NCBI GenBank assembly: GCA_003279945.1
Contig: QCGK01000001.1
Location: forward strand, 302,211 to 366,210
DNA length: 64,000 bases
Source of the DNA: Prochlorococcus sp. AG-388-A01
GTDB lineage: Bacteria > Cyanobacteriota > Cyanobacteriia > PCC-6307 > Cyanobiaceae
Reading direction: 5' to 3'
Under the pieces are notes generated by a model. It was not told the origin of the DNA. It saw only the letters and a program-made list of their open reading frames with translations, and searched no databases. This document shows, one piece after another, positions 57,117 through 64,000 of this stretch; positions within the stretch are counted from its first letter, which is position 1, and each line of letters begins with the position of its first letter. Made by a program: the position numbers and the translations under genes.

Positions 57117-58006
57117 ATAAGGCAATTTTTTCGGAGAACTTTAATCTAAATACCTATACAACAATAAAGGTTGGTGGGGTCGCTGAATATTTTGCTGAAC
57201 CAAGAAGTATAGACGAATTTTATTATTTAATAAAATGGTCTAATTTGCACAATAAAAGATGCCAAATAATTGGCGCAGGTTCAAATCTTTTAATAAATAA
57301 TATTTTCATACAAGGTTTGGTTATATGTACAAAAAAAATGAGGTCATTAACGATAGACCCATATTCAGGAATTGTTGAAGCAGAAGCAGGTGTAATGCTC
57401 CCAACATTATCTAATTCTCTCGCTAAAAATAGATTACAAGGAGGGGAATGGGCTGTTGGAATTCCAGGAACCTTGGGAGGAGCAATTTATATGAATGCTG
57501 GCACAGGTGATTTATCACTAGCAAAAAATCTTGTTTCTGTAAAAGTTGTTAATAATAAAACTAATGAAAAACTTGAAATTGAAAAAAAAGATTTGAATTT
57601 CGATTATAGATTTAGCTCTTTTCAAGGTAATAATTTCGCAATTATTAGTGCAAAACTACATTTTGAACCTAATGGGAATCTCGAAAAATTAATTCAAACA
57701 ACTAAAAATAACCTTAAATTAAAAACAGAAACACAACCATATGATCAACCAAGTTTTGGGAGCGTTTTTAAAAATCCCGCAAATTATTATGCTGCAAAAT
57801 TAATTGAGGAAATGGGTTTAAAGGGTTTTAAAGTTGGTGGTGCAGAAATTTCTACAATGCATTCAAATTTTATAATTAACAATTCTTCAGCAAGTTCAAA
57901 AGATATTTATGAATTAATAACTGTAATTCAACAAAAAGTACTACAAAACAAAGGAATTTATTTGCAACCTGAAGTAAGAATGATTGGTTTTGACTATCCT
58001 AGTTAA
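57113..58006 (+). CDS. murB: UDP-N-acetylenolpyruvoylglucosamine reductase
   Basis: FAD enzyme that makes UDP-MurNAc, the substrate of MurC. FAD motifs: [10 protein letters not shown], then [15 protein letters not shown]. The Ser of SFGSVFKNP and the late Glu region ([10 protein letters not shown]) are catalytic; the layout is type II. 297 residues. Order murC-murB is usual in cyanobacteria. Confidence 0.95.
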   Translation: MNKAIFSENFNLNTYTTIKVGGVAEYFAEPRSIDEFYYLIKWSNLHNKRCQIIGAGSNLLINNIFIQGLVICTKKMRSLTIDPYSGIVEAEAGVMLPTLSNSLAKNRLQGGEWAVGIPGTLGGAIYMNAGTGDLSLAKNLVSVKVVNNKTNEKLEIEKKDLNFDYRFSSFQGNNFAIISAKLHFEPNGNLEKLIQTTKNNLKLKTETQPYDQPSFGSVFKNPANYYAAKLIEEMGLKGFKVGGAEISTMHSNFIINNSSASSKDIYELITVIQQKVLQNKGIYLQPEVRMIGFDYPS

Positions 58007-58023
58007 AGAAACATTTTTATAAG

Positions 58024-58374
58024 ATGGCTGGTTTTGGACTTCCTAACTTTGGACAACTTACAGAAGCTTTCAAAAAAGCTAAACAAATTCAGCAAGATGC
58101 TCAAAAATTACAAGATGAACTTGAAAATATGGAGATTGAAGGGAAAAGTGATGATGAAATGGTAAAAGTATGGATTAGTGGTAACCAACTTCCTTTAAGA
58201 GTAGAAGTACAGGAAAAAATTTTAAATTCAGATAAAGAAAAAATAGAGCAAAATATTTTACAAGCTATTCAAAAAGCACATGAATTATCAACCTCAACTA
58301 TGAAAGAAAGAATGAATGACTTGACTGGAGGATTAAATCTTAATCTTCCTGGTTTGGATAATATTGATTCTTAG
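58024..58374 (+). CDS. YbaB/EbfC nucleoid-associated protein
   Basis: Small DNA-binding protein of 116 residues. The family pattern is clear: an N-terminal helix with [22 protein letters not shown], a short sheet, then a C-terminal helix ([21 protein letters not shown]). It forms homodimers and binds DNA with little sequence preference. Its end overlaps the convergent rsgA by 35 bases. Confidence 0.93.
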   Translation: MAGFGLPNFGQLTEAFKKAKQIQQDAQKLQDELENMEIEGKSDDEMVKVWISGNQLPLRVEVQEKILNSDKEKIEQNILQAIQKAHELSTSTMKERMNDLTGGLNLNLPGLDNIDS

Positions 58375-59257
58375 AAAACTCCATCATTTCTCTATAAAAA
58401 GGATATCTTTCAAAAGATTTATCTAAGTTACAGCCCTCATCATTTAAGTGTAAACAATTGCGAAATTTACACTTAATTCCTGCATCTACTACTTGTTTAT
58501 ATATTTCCGAATAGAGATTTGGTAAAAACTTAATATCAACCTCAAGAGGTTGCATATTAAAACCTGGAGTATCCACAATATAACTTCGTTTTGATAAAGA
58601 AAATAACTCAACATTTCTAGTAGTGTTTTTCCCTCTCTTAATTTTTTCGGAGACTGGAGCAGTATTATTATGAACGCCTGGAATTATCATATTAAGCAAA
58701 GTAGTTTTACCAACACCAGAAGGGCCCATAAATATCGAACACTTTTTTTGCTTCAACTGTATTAATAAATTTTTAAAGTAATCAGGTTTGTTTACATTTA
58801 ATGTAATTACTTGGTAACCCCATTTCTTAAATTTATCAATTAAAAAAGATCGTCTTTTGACTGAGATTAAATCACATTTAGTTAAAACTAATGAAACTTC
58901 TACTCCCACAGATTCTGCTGATATCAAAAACCTATTGACTTGAGAAAAATTTAACTCTGGCTCATCAACGGAAAAAATAACATAGATGTTGGAAATATTT
59001 GCTACCGATGGTCTAATTAATAAATTTTTTCTTTTTTCTAAACTTATTATTAATGCGCGCTTGTTTATTAAATCAATATTATCAATTATGACTTCGTCTC
59101 CAACATAAATTAATTTATCTTTGAAATTTATAGACTTCCTAACCTTACATAAAAATCTCTCACAATTTCCAAGGTTTTCTTTATTTTTAGAGTCAACTAA
59201 ATAAAATTCATTAAATTTCTTTGTAACTAAACCTAAAATTTTGTTATTATTTTTCAT
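58340..59257 (-). CDS. rsgA: Ribosome small-subunit-dependent GTPase RsgA
   Basis: Late 30S assembly GTPase of 305 residues. An OB domain is followed by a circularly permuted GTPase: TKCD (G4) comes before [12 protein letters not shown] (G1) and DTPGF (G3). The C-terminal zinc motif is [14 protein letters not shown]. It overlaps tusA by 11 bases; together with dnaJ and grpE they form a compact minus-strand unit. Confidence 0.95.
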   Translation of the reverse strand: MKNNNKILGLVTKKFNEFYLVDSKNKENLGNCERFLCKVRKSINFKDKLIYVGDEVIIDNIDLINKRALIISLEKRKNLLIRPSVANISNIYVIFSVDEPELNFSQVNRFLISAESVGVEVSLVLTKCDLISVKRRSFLIDKFKKWGYQVITLNVNKPDYFKNLLIQLKQKKCSIFMGPSGVGKTTLLNMIIPGVHNNTAPVSEKIKRGKNTTRNVELFSLSKRSYIVDTPGFNMQPLEVDIKFLPNLYSEIYKQVVDAGIKCKFRNCLHLNDEGCNLDKSFERYPFYREMMEFSKNQYYPNQED

Positions 59258-59477
59258 TTAAAATTTTTATTTTTAAAAATGTTTCATGCTCTTTTATTTT
59301 TGTAAAAAAACATCCCATATCTTTTAAATTATTTAAAACCATTTCTTCTGGTTCACCTTTATCTAGTTCAACTATGAGTTGCTCATTTTTGGATAACTTC
59401 TCTAAAGCCAATTTTATTTTTACAACATTTAAAGGGCATGGAACAGATTTAAGATCCAAATACTTTAAAGAAGGCAT
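59247..59477 (-). CDS. TusA-family sulfur-carrier protein
   Basis: Protein of 76 residues with the Cys-Pro motif in VPCPLNVVKIKLALEKL, the sulfur-accepting site. TusA-type proteins pass persulfide sulfur for tRNA thiolation or molybdopterin. It starts in the dnaJ stop (TAATG overlap) and overlaps rsgA by 11 bases. No DsrE or TusBCDE genes are nearby, so the target is open. Confidence 0.88.
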   Translation of the reverse strand: MPSLKYLDLKSVPCPLNVVKIKLALEKLSKNEQLIVELDKGEPEEMVLNNLKDMGCFFTKIKEHETFLKIKILNEK

Positions 59478-60601
59478 TAGGATTCTTTACCAAATAATTT
59501 ACTAAAAAGACCACTACTGGAATTAATATTTTTATCTGAATATTGAGAAGCTAAACCTTCTAAAAGCTTACGTTCATCATCAGTGATGCGGGTTGGCAAT
59601 TTTACCTTTACTAAAACTTCATGATTTCCTCTTGCAACTGGATTACCAAGTCTAGGTACCCCTTTGTTTTCGAGTGAAAGAGTTGTATTTGGTTGAGTAC
59701 CACTTGGAACTTTTAAATTAACATTTCCATCAACTGTAATAATTTCAACAGTATCTCCTAAAATAGCCTGTAAATAACTCACAGTTATTTCTGAGTAAAT
59801 AGTCACACCATCTCTTTTTAATTTTGAATCATTTTTTACCTTGATGAAAACATAAAGATCCCCAGGTGGGCCACCTCTCAAACCCACATTTCCCTCTCCA
59901 GAAACTCTTAATTTAGTACCAGTATCAACGCCTGCAGGAATATTAATTCGTAATTGTTTTCTAACTTGCTTTACTCCGTTACCACCGCAACTTGCACATG
60001 GATCTGCAATTATTTGACCAACTCCATTACATGAAGGACATTCAGCTACTTGTGTGAAATTGCCAAATGGTGTTCTAGTAGCTCTTCTAACTTGTCCGCT
60101 TCCTCCACATGTTGTACAAGTTTTTGGTCCGGTTCCTGGTTTAGCACCAGTTCCCCTACAAACTTCACATGTCTCAAGATGAGGAATTTTTATTTCTCTT
60201 TGCTGACCAAATATTGCATCTTTAAAATCAACATTGAGGTCATATCTTAAATCATCTCCCTGCTGAGGACCTCTTCTTTGAGTTCTTCCACCCTGTGGAT
60301 TTTGGCCGCCAAAGCCATTAAAAAAGGTTTCAAATAAATCTGCAAAACCACCCATATCACCCATATCGGGCATTCCAGCTGCACCTCCAAGACCAGCCTC
60401 TCCAAACTGATCATATCTAGCTCTAGTATCAGGATCAGCTAATGCTTCATAAGCCTTACCAATTTCCTTAAATTTATCTTCAGCACCAGGTTCTTTATTA
60501 ACATCAGGATGATATTGTCTTGCTAATTTTCTATAAGCCCTTTTTAAGGTATCCGCATCAGCATCTCTTGAAACTCCAAGTGTTTGGTAAAAATCAGCCA
60601 T
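59477..60601 (-). CDS. dnaJ: Chaperone DnaJ (type I)
   Basis: Hsp40 co-chaperone of 374 residues with all type I parts: J domain with HPD (H31-D33), Gly/Phe-rich linker (about 65-110), four CxxCxGxG zinc repeats ([32 protein letters not shown]) and C-terminal substrate domains. Next to grpE, so it is the canonical DnaJ of the DnaK cycle. Confidence 0.96.
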   Translation of the reverse strand: MADFYQTLGVSRDADADTLKRAYRKLARQYHPDVNKEPGAEDKFKEIGKAYEALADPDTRARYDQFGEAGLGGAAGMPDMGDMGGFADLFETFFNGFGGQNPQGGRTQRRGPQQGDDLRYDLNVDFKDAIFGQQREIKIPHLETCEVCRGTGAKPGTGPKTCTTCGGSGQVRRATRTPFGNFTQVAECPSCNGVGQIIADPCASCGGNGVKQVRKQLRINIPAGVDTGTKLRVSGEGNVGLRGGPPGDLYVFIKVKNDSKLKRDGVTIYSEITVSYLQAILGDTVEIITVDGNVNLKVPSGTQPNTTLSLENKGVPRLGNPVARGNHEVLVKVKLPTRITDDERKLLEGLASQYSDKNINSSSGLFSKLFGKES

Positions 60602-60630
60602 TAGATAATGCTCAAGTAAAAATTTGGAAT

Positions 60631-61350
60631 TTATACATCTTCAGAAGTATTTTCCTCTGAATCGATATCCCCTTCAACTTTATCCTTTTCTACTTCCTCT
60701 TGTGAATTTTGTTTGCCGGGTCCCATAGAAACTTTAACTAAAGCATGTCTCAAAACCTTACCTTCTAAGTGATATCCTCTCTGCAATTCTTCGATAATAA
60801 TATCTTCTTTAAGCTCATCACTTGGCTCTCTTAATACAGCTTCATGCAAATTTGGATCAAATTGCTGACCTACAACTCTCATGGGTGCAACTCCTTGGTT
60901 TTTTAAAACTTCTACTAGTTGTTTATACAATCCTTGATAACTTCTATGAAGAGCTTGAGCTTCTTCACTTTCTGGTTTAAGTTGTTGTCTTGCTCTTTCA
61001 AAATTATCAACAATAGGGAGTATTGCGGTTAAAGACTTAGAAATGAGTTGAATTTTCATATCATCCTGATCTCTAGACTGCCTTTTCCTAAAATTATCAA
61101 AATCTGCTGATATTCTTACATATTGATTTTTTAATGTTTCATGCTCTTTTTCTAACTGTTCTAACCTTGCATCATTATTGGAAATAGTATTTTTTAATTC
61201 TTCGGTATTTATTTCTTCTGTTTTTTTAGATGATGATTCATCATTTTCAATTATTTGATCTTCTGGAGATGAAGCGTCTTCAGGAGCACTATCCTGGCTA
61301 GAAATATCATTTTCTTTATTATCAATATTGTCTGATTGATTTTCAATCAT
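60631..61350 (-). CDS. grpE: Nucleotide exchange factor GrpE
   Basis: DnaK co-chaperone of 239 residues. An acidic Ser/Glu/Asp-rich N-terminal extension (about 1-70) precedes the coiled coil ([29 protein letters not shown]) and the beta domain with [11 protein letters not shown] and [17 protein letters not shown]. dnaJ follows after 29 bases. Confidence 0.96.
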   Translation of the reverse strand: MIENQSDNIDNKENDISSQDSAPEDASSPEDQIIENDESSSKKTEEINTEELKNTISNNDARLEQLEKEHETLKNQYVRISADFDNFRKRQSRDQDDMKIQLISKSLTAILPIVDNFERARQQLKPESEEAQALHRSYQGLYKQLVEVLKNQGVAPMRVVGQQFDPNLHEAVLREPSDELKEDIIIEELQRGYHLEGKVLRHALVKVSMGPGKQNSQEEVEKDKVEGDIDSEENTSEDV

Positions 61351-61403
61351 TTTTTTAAAAAATTAATAAGACTATTTTCCATTAAAACGAGGCACAAAAC
61401 AAG

Positions 61404-61425
61404 TTGCGGAAGGCCGCACAAATTT
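61404..61425 (-). terminator. Likely terminator after msrB
   Basis: Stem TGCGG/CCGCA (61405-61409 and 61414-61418) with a 4-base loop. On the minus strand it follows the msrB stop within about 10 bases and precedes ACTTGTTTTG, a weak U-tract. Confidence 0.5.
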
Positions 61426-61920
61426 TTAATCAGGGACAAACTTTAATGCTATGCCGTTATTGCAGAATCTTTTTCCTGTTGGAGGTGGTCCATCATTAAA
61501 GACATGCCCTTGATGGCCTCCACATCTAGAACAATGATATTCCGTTCTTGGGACAATCAACTTAAAATCAATCTTTGTTTCGATTGATCCTTGAATTGAA
61601 TCCCAAAAGCTTGGCCATCCTGTGCCACTATCATACTTTTTATCTGAGAGAAAAAGCGGCAAATCACATCCTGCGCAGTGAAAAACTCCTTTTCTTTTTT
61701 CATTATTTAATTGGCTACTGAAAGCTCTTTCAGTTCCTTCCTCCCTCAAAACATAATAGGATTCTGGACTAAGCTTGGATTTCCATTCTTCTTTTGATAA
61801 ATTCCACTCTTCTTTAGAGTTAATTGAAGAAGCTAAAACTTGAATAGGATTTAAAATTATTTTTAAGATTGACATAGTAGGAATTAGAATAAAAGATCTT
61901 CTTGTTAGAAATTGATTCAT
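61426..61920 (-). CDS. msrB: Peptide-methionine (R)-S-oxide reductase
   Basis: Repairs methionine-R-sulfoxide. Residues 1-32 carry a twin-arginine-like signal (TRRSFILIPTMSILKIIL), so export to the periplasm or lumen is likely. The MsrB domain has zinc pairs CAGC and CSRC, SGTGWPSFWDSI and the catalytic Cys in KRFCNNGIALKF. 164 residues. Confidence 0.92.
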   Translation of the reverse strand: MNQFLTRRSFILIPTMSILKIILNPIQVLASSINSKEEWNLSKEEWKSKLSPESYYVLREEGTERAFSSQLNNEKRKGVFHCAGCDLPLFLSDKKYDSGTGWPSFWDSIQGSIETKIDFKLIVPRTEYHCSRCGGHQGHVFNDGPPPTGKRFCNNGIALKFVPD

Positions 61921-61944
61921 ATACTTAAATCACATAAGGAAGTA

Positions 61945-62949
61945 ATGAGTTTTAATCAACCTAATTCTATGAAAAATATTCATAAATTAAGTATTGCTCC
62001 AATGATGGATTGTACTGATAGACATTTCAGAATGATAATGAGAAAAATAAGTTCTAAAGCCCTCTTATATACAGAAATGATTGTTGCCCAAAGTTTAGTT
62101 CATACTAATAAAAGAGAGAATTTTCTAGATTTTAATAATGAAGAACACCCAATATCGATTCAATTTGGTGGTGACGATCCTGTAATTCTTAAAGAGGCTG
62201 CTCAAATGGCCCAAGACTGGGGTTATGACGAAATAAACTTTAATGTTGGCTGCCCAAGTCCGAGAGTATGTTCTGGAAATTTTGGCGCCTCACTTATGAA
62301 AGAACCTGAAAAAGTTGCAAAATGTATAGAATCCTTAAAAACCAACTGCAGGTTACCGGTTACGATTAAACATAGAATCGGTGTGGACAATGATGATAGT
62401 TTCGTAAATTTAAATAATTTCGTGAGATGTGTTGCAAATGCAGGAGCAGACAGATTTACAGTTCATGCAAGAAAAGCTATATTAAATGGTCTCAATCCGA
62501 AACAAAATAGAACCATACCGCCACTTGAGTACGATAAAGTAAAAAAATTAAAAAAATTCAATCCAGAATTATTGATAGAAATCAACGGGGGATTCACTAA
62601 TATCAATAAATCGTTAGAAGCCCTAAATGACTTTGATGGTGTCATGATTGGAAGATCAATATATAAACATCCCTTAAGATGGTCTGAAATTGATGAAAAA
62701 ATTTATGGAATTAATACAAAATCCAAATCAGCATCAGAAATCATCCTCTCCTTAATTCCTTACATGGAAAAGCACTTAACTGATGGAGGCAAATCTTGGG
62801 ATATCTGTAAGCATCTTATAAACTTAGTGGAAGGTATACCAAAAGCAAAAATCTGGAGAAATCAAATTTCTGTTAAGTCTATAAAAAAAGAACTAGATAT
62901 TGATTATCTTCTTAAATTGACTCTAAAGCTTAAAGAGATGGGTTACTAA
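61945..62949 (+). CDS. tRNA-dihydrouridine synthase (DusA-like)
   Basis: FMN enzyme reducing uridines in the tRNA D-loop. IAPMMDCTDRHFRMIMR, LYTEMIVAQSLVH, INFNVGCPSPRVCSGNFGASLM (catalytic Cys) and HARKA match the DusA group. The frame is open to 61912, but AAGGA precedes the ATG at 61945, so I use that (334 residues). Divergent from msrB with 24 bases between. Confidence 0.92.
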   Translation: MSFNQPNSMKNIHKLSIAPMMDCTDRHFRMIMRKISSKALLYTEMIVAQSLVHTNKRENFLDFNNEEHPISIQFGGDDPVILKEAAQMAQDWGYDEINFNVGCPSPRVCSGNFGASLMKEPEKVAKCIESLKTNCRLPVTIKHRIGVDNDDSFVNLNNFVRCVANAGADRFTVHARKAILNGLNPKQNRTIPPLEYDKVKKLKKFNPELLIEINGGFTNINKSLEALNDFDGVMIGRSIYKHPLRWSEIDEKIYGINTKSKSASEIILSLIPYMEKHLTDGGKSWDICKHLINLVEGIPKAKIWRNQISVKSIKKELDIDYLLKLTLKLKEMGY

Positions 62950-63569
62950 TTTTCCTCACCTGAGGTATTACCTTCGTTGGAAACTCCCCGTTTTCTCCTA
63001 CTTCTACCACTTTCATAATCAGAATTTTCAGAGGAGTTTCCTCCATAGCTTCTATCTTCCCAACCTTCTGCTCCAGAAGATTTATTGCCACCGCCGTAGC
63101 CGCCACTATTGCCACCGCCGTAGCCGCCACTATTGCCACCACCGTAGCCGCCGCTATTGCCACCACCGTAGCCGCCACTATTGCCACCACCGTAGCCACC
63201 GCTATTGCCACCACCGTAGCCACCACTATTGCCACCGCCGTAGCCGCCACTATTGCCACCGCCGTAGCCACCACTATTACCACCGCCGTAGCCGCCGCCT
63301 CTACCTCCTCTACGAGATCCTCCAGAACCTCTAGGTTCTGCCTTATTTATTCTTAATGGTCTGCCCATAAGCTCTGTTCCTTGCAAACCATCAATAGCTG
63401 TCAACTCAATTGATTCATCTGCCATTTCAACAAATGCGAATCCTCTTTTTCTTCCGGTATCTCTTTCAAGAGGAAGAGAACAATTCAAAACTTCACCAAA
63501 AGGGGCAAACAACTGTAAAACATCTTCACGCTCTGCGCGGAAAGGCAAATTGCCAACAAAAATACTCAC
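62946..63569 (-). CDS. RRM RNA-binding protein with glycine-rich repeats
   Basis: Cyanobacterial Rbp-type protein of 207 residues. One RRM domain (1-78) has RNP2 IFVGNLPF (3-10) and RNP1 KRGFAFVE (41-48). The tail has NSGGYGGG repeated eight times, then a Ser/Gly/Arg-rich end. Such proteins bind RNA and are often cold- or stress-linked. It overlaps the dus stop by 4 bases. Confidence 0.92.
   Translation of the reverse strand: MSIFVGNLPFRAEREDVLQLFAPFGEVLNCSLPLERDTGRKRGFAFVEMADESIELTAIDGLQGTELMGRPLRINKAEPRGSGGSRRGGRGGGYGGGNSGGYGGGNSGGYGGGNSGGYGGGNSGGYGGGNSGGYGGGNSGGYGGGNSGGYGGGNSGGYGGGNKSSGAEGWEDRSYGGNSSENSDYESGRSRRKRGVSNEGNTSGEEN
63091..63282. repeat. 24-bp tandem repeat in the RRM gene
   Basis: Eight units of 24 bp plus a partial ninth, each coding for NSGGYGGG on the minus strand. 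Units differ only by synonymous G/A third-position changes (CCG/CCA in plus-strand codons). The array is locally GC-rich against an AT-rich genome. Confidence 0.92.
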
Positions 63570-63685
63570 TTTAAACTAAACAAAGAAAAATTACCTAATT
63601 AAAAAAACCACAATAAGCAGCCTTATAACTTTACTTTATTATTCTACTTCAAAGCATACCCATGTTGTAGAAAAATAATTGAGAT

Positions 63686-64000
63686 TCAAAGTAACAATTT
63701 TTTCTGCCAATTATTTATCTCCTTTTCAACCTGAGTAAAACCTGTTCCACCTTGACTAGTTCTTGATTGAACAACATTAAAAGGGTCAAGATTAACAAAA
63801 ACATCCTCATCGAATTCGGGATGAAATTTTTTTAATTCATCGATTTTTAAGTTTTTAAACAACATTTTTCTCTCTGAGCAATGCTTAACAATTTCACCCA
63901 CGACTTGATAAGCAGTCCTAAAGGCAACATTCTTACAAACTAAGTAATCCGCTAGATCAGTAGCATTAGAAAAATCATTTTCTACCGAATCAGATAAATT
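63686..64000 (-). CDS. argH: Argininosuccinate lyase, C-terminal part
   Basis: Partial gene running off the window end. The 104 visible codons read [24 protein letters not shown], then [25 protein letters not shown], the typical ArgH C-terminus. It cleaves argininosuccinate to arginine and fumarate. The N-terminal catalytic regions lie beyond position 64000. Confidence 0.93.
   Translation of the reverse strand, partial: NLSDSVENDFSNATDLADYLVCKNVAFRTAYQVVGEIVKHCSERKMLFKNLKIDELKKFHPEFDEDVFVNLDPFNVVQSRTSQGGTGFTQVEKEINNWQKKLLL

Noticed and set aside
63091..63282. Possible CRISPR array
   Set aside because: Units are contiguous without unique spacers and are in-frame coding repeats.
62930..63283. 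Val/Ala-rich frame of 117 codons on the minus strand
   Set aside because: It is a shifted reading of the 24-bp repeat in the RRM gene.

Overview
The window is a compact, AT-rich stretch of a picocyanobacterial chromosome, almost certainly Prochlorococcus of a high-light type. The signs are: psbX, a Ycf66-family gene and an Hli-type gene close together; a photosynthetic-type GAPDH; paired flavodiiron genes; cobalamin synthesis; very short intergenic gaps; and a permuted two-piece tmRNA gene whose tag reads ANKIVSFSRQTAPVAA, the form I remember for Prochlorococcus. No rRNA, prophage, intact integrase, insertion sequence or CRISPR array was seen. No gene-free stretch exceeds 300 bases.

Layout. 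1-6.9 kb: sufS, an S9-family peptidase, peptide deformylase, a HIT protein, an ABCD/SbmA-like ABC transporter and an Hli protein. 6.9-10 kb: ycf66, psbX, a YggT protein and accC. 10-16.6 kb: tRNA-Leu, an LpxB-like protein, a PRC-barrel protein, smc and a small LigD-phosphoesterase-like protein. 16.6-22 kb: small membrane proteins, a THUMP RNA methyltransferase, tmRNA, an aldo/keto reductase, an orphan ParA with an overlapping membrane protein, and a secreted repeat protein. 22-38 kb is core metabolism: argJ, coaE, gatB, thiO, ndk, speA, alaS, two flavodiiron genes with an FMN reductase, and a class B penicillin-binding protein. 38-43.2 kb is the accessory zone: small unknown proteins, a RecB/Cas4-like nuclease, a 2OG-Fe(II) oxygenase, then a 2.3 kb segment abutting guaA. 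43.2-64 kb is core again: guaA, cbiD, an aminotransferase, an AbrB-type membrane protein, an HNH protein, an epimerase, pdxA, accB, efp, a lumenal cyclophilin, thiL, gap2, murC-murB, ybaB, rsgA-tusA-dnaJ-grpE, msrB, a Dus tRNA dihydrouridine synthase, a glycine-rich RRM protein and the 3' part of argH.

The most interesting part is 40.85-43.24 kb. The last codons of guaA and its downstream flank are duplicated 2323 bp away with about 80 percent identity, so the guaA 3' end looks like an integration site. Between the copies lie a small unknown gene, an endonuclease/exonuclease/phosphatase gene cut off after about 50 codons, and two TPR-protein genes. The TPR genes share an almost identical 118-bp promoter/leader/start module but have unrelated bodies. 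Each module is followed by direct repeats spaced exactly 11 bp, with a different word in each case (TGACAAAC or ACGTAAAAC). I read this as a decayed integrase-less island built from cassettes, which is inference.

Functional links. SufS (Fe-S supply) sits beside Def and HIT. AccB and AccC are both here but 42 kb apart. The two flavodiiron proteins form a typical class C pair, one with the iron ligands and one without. DnaJ and GrpE are the co-chaperones of an unseen DnaK. MurC and MurB act successively around UDP-MurNAc. ThiO and ThiL both serve thiamine synthesis. SpeA and ArgH/ArgJ deal with arginine.
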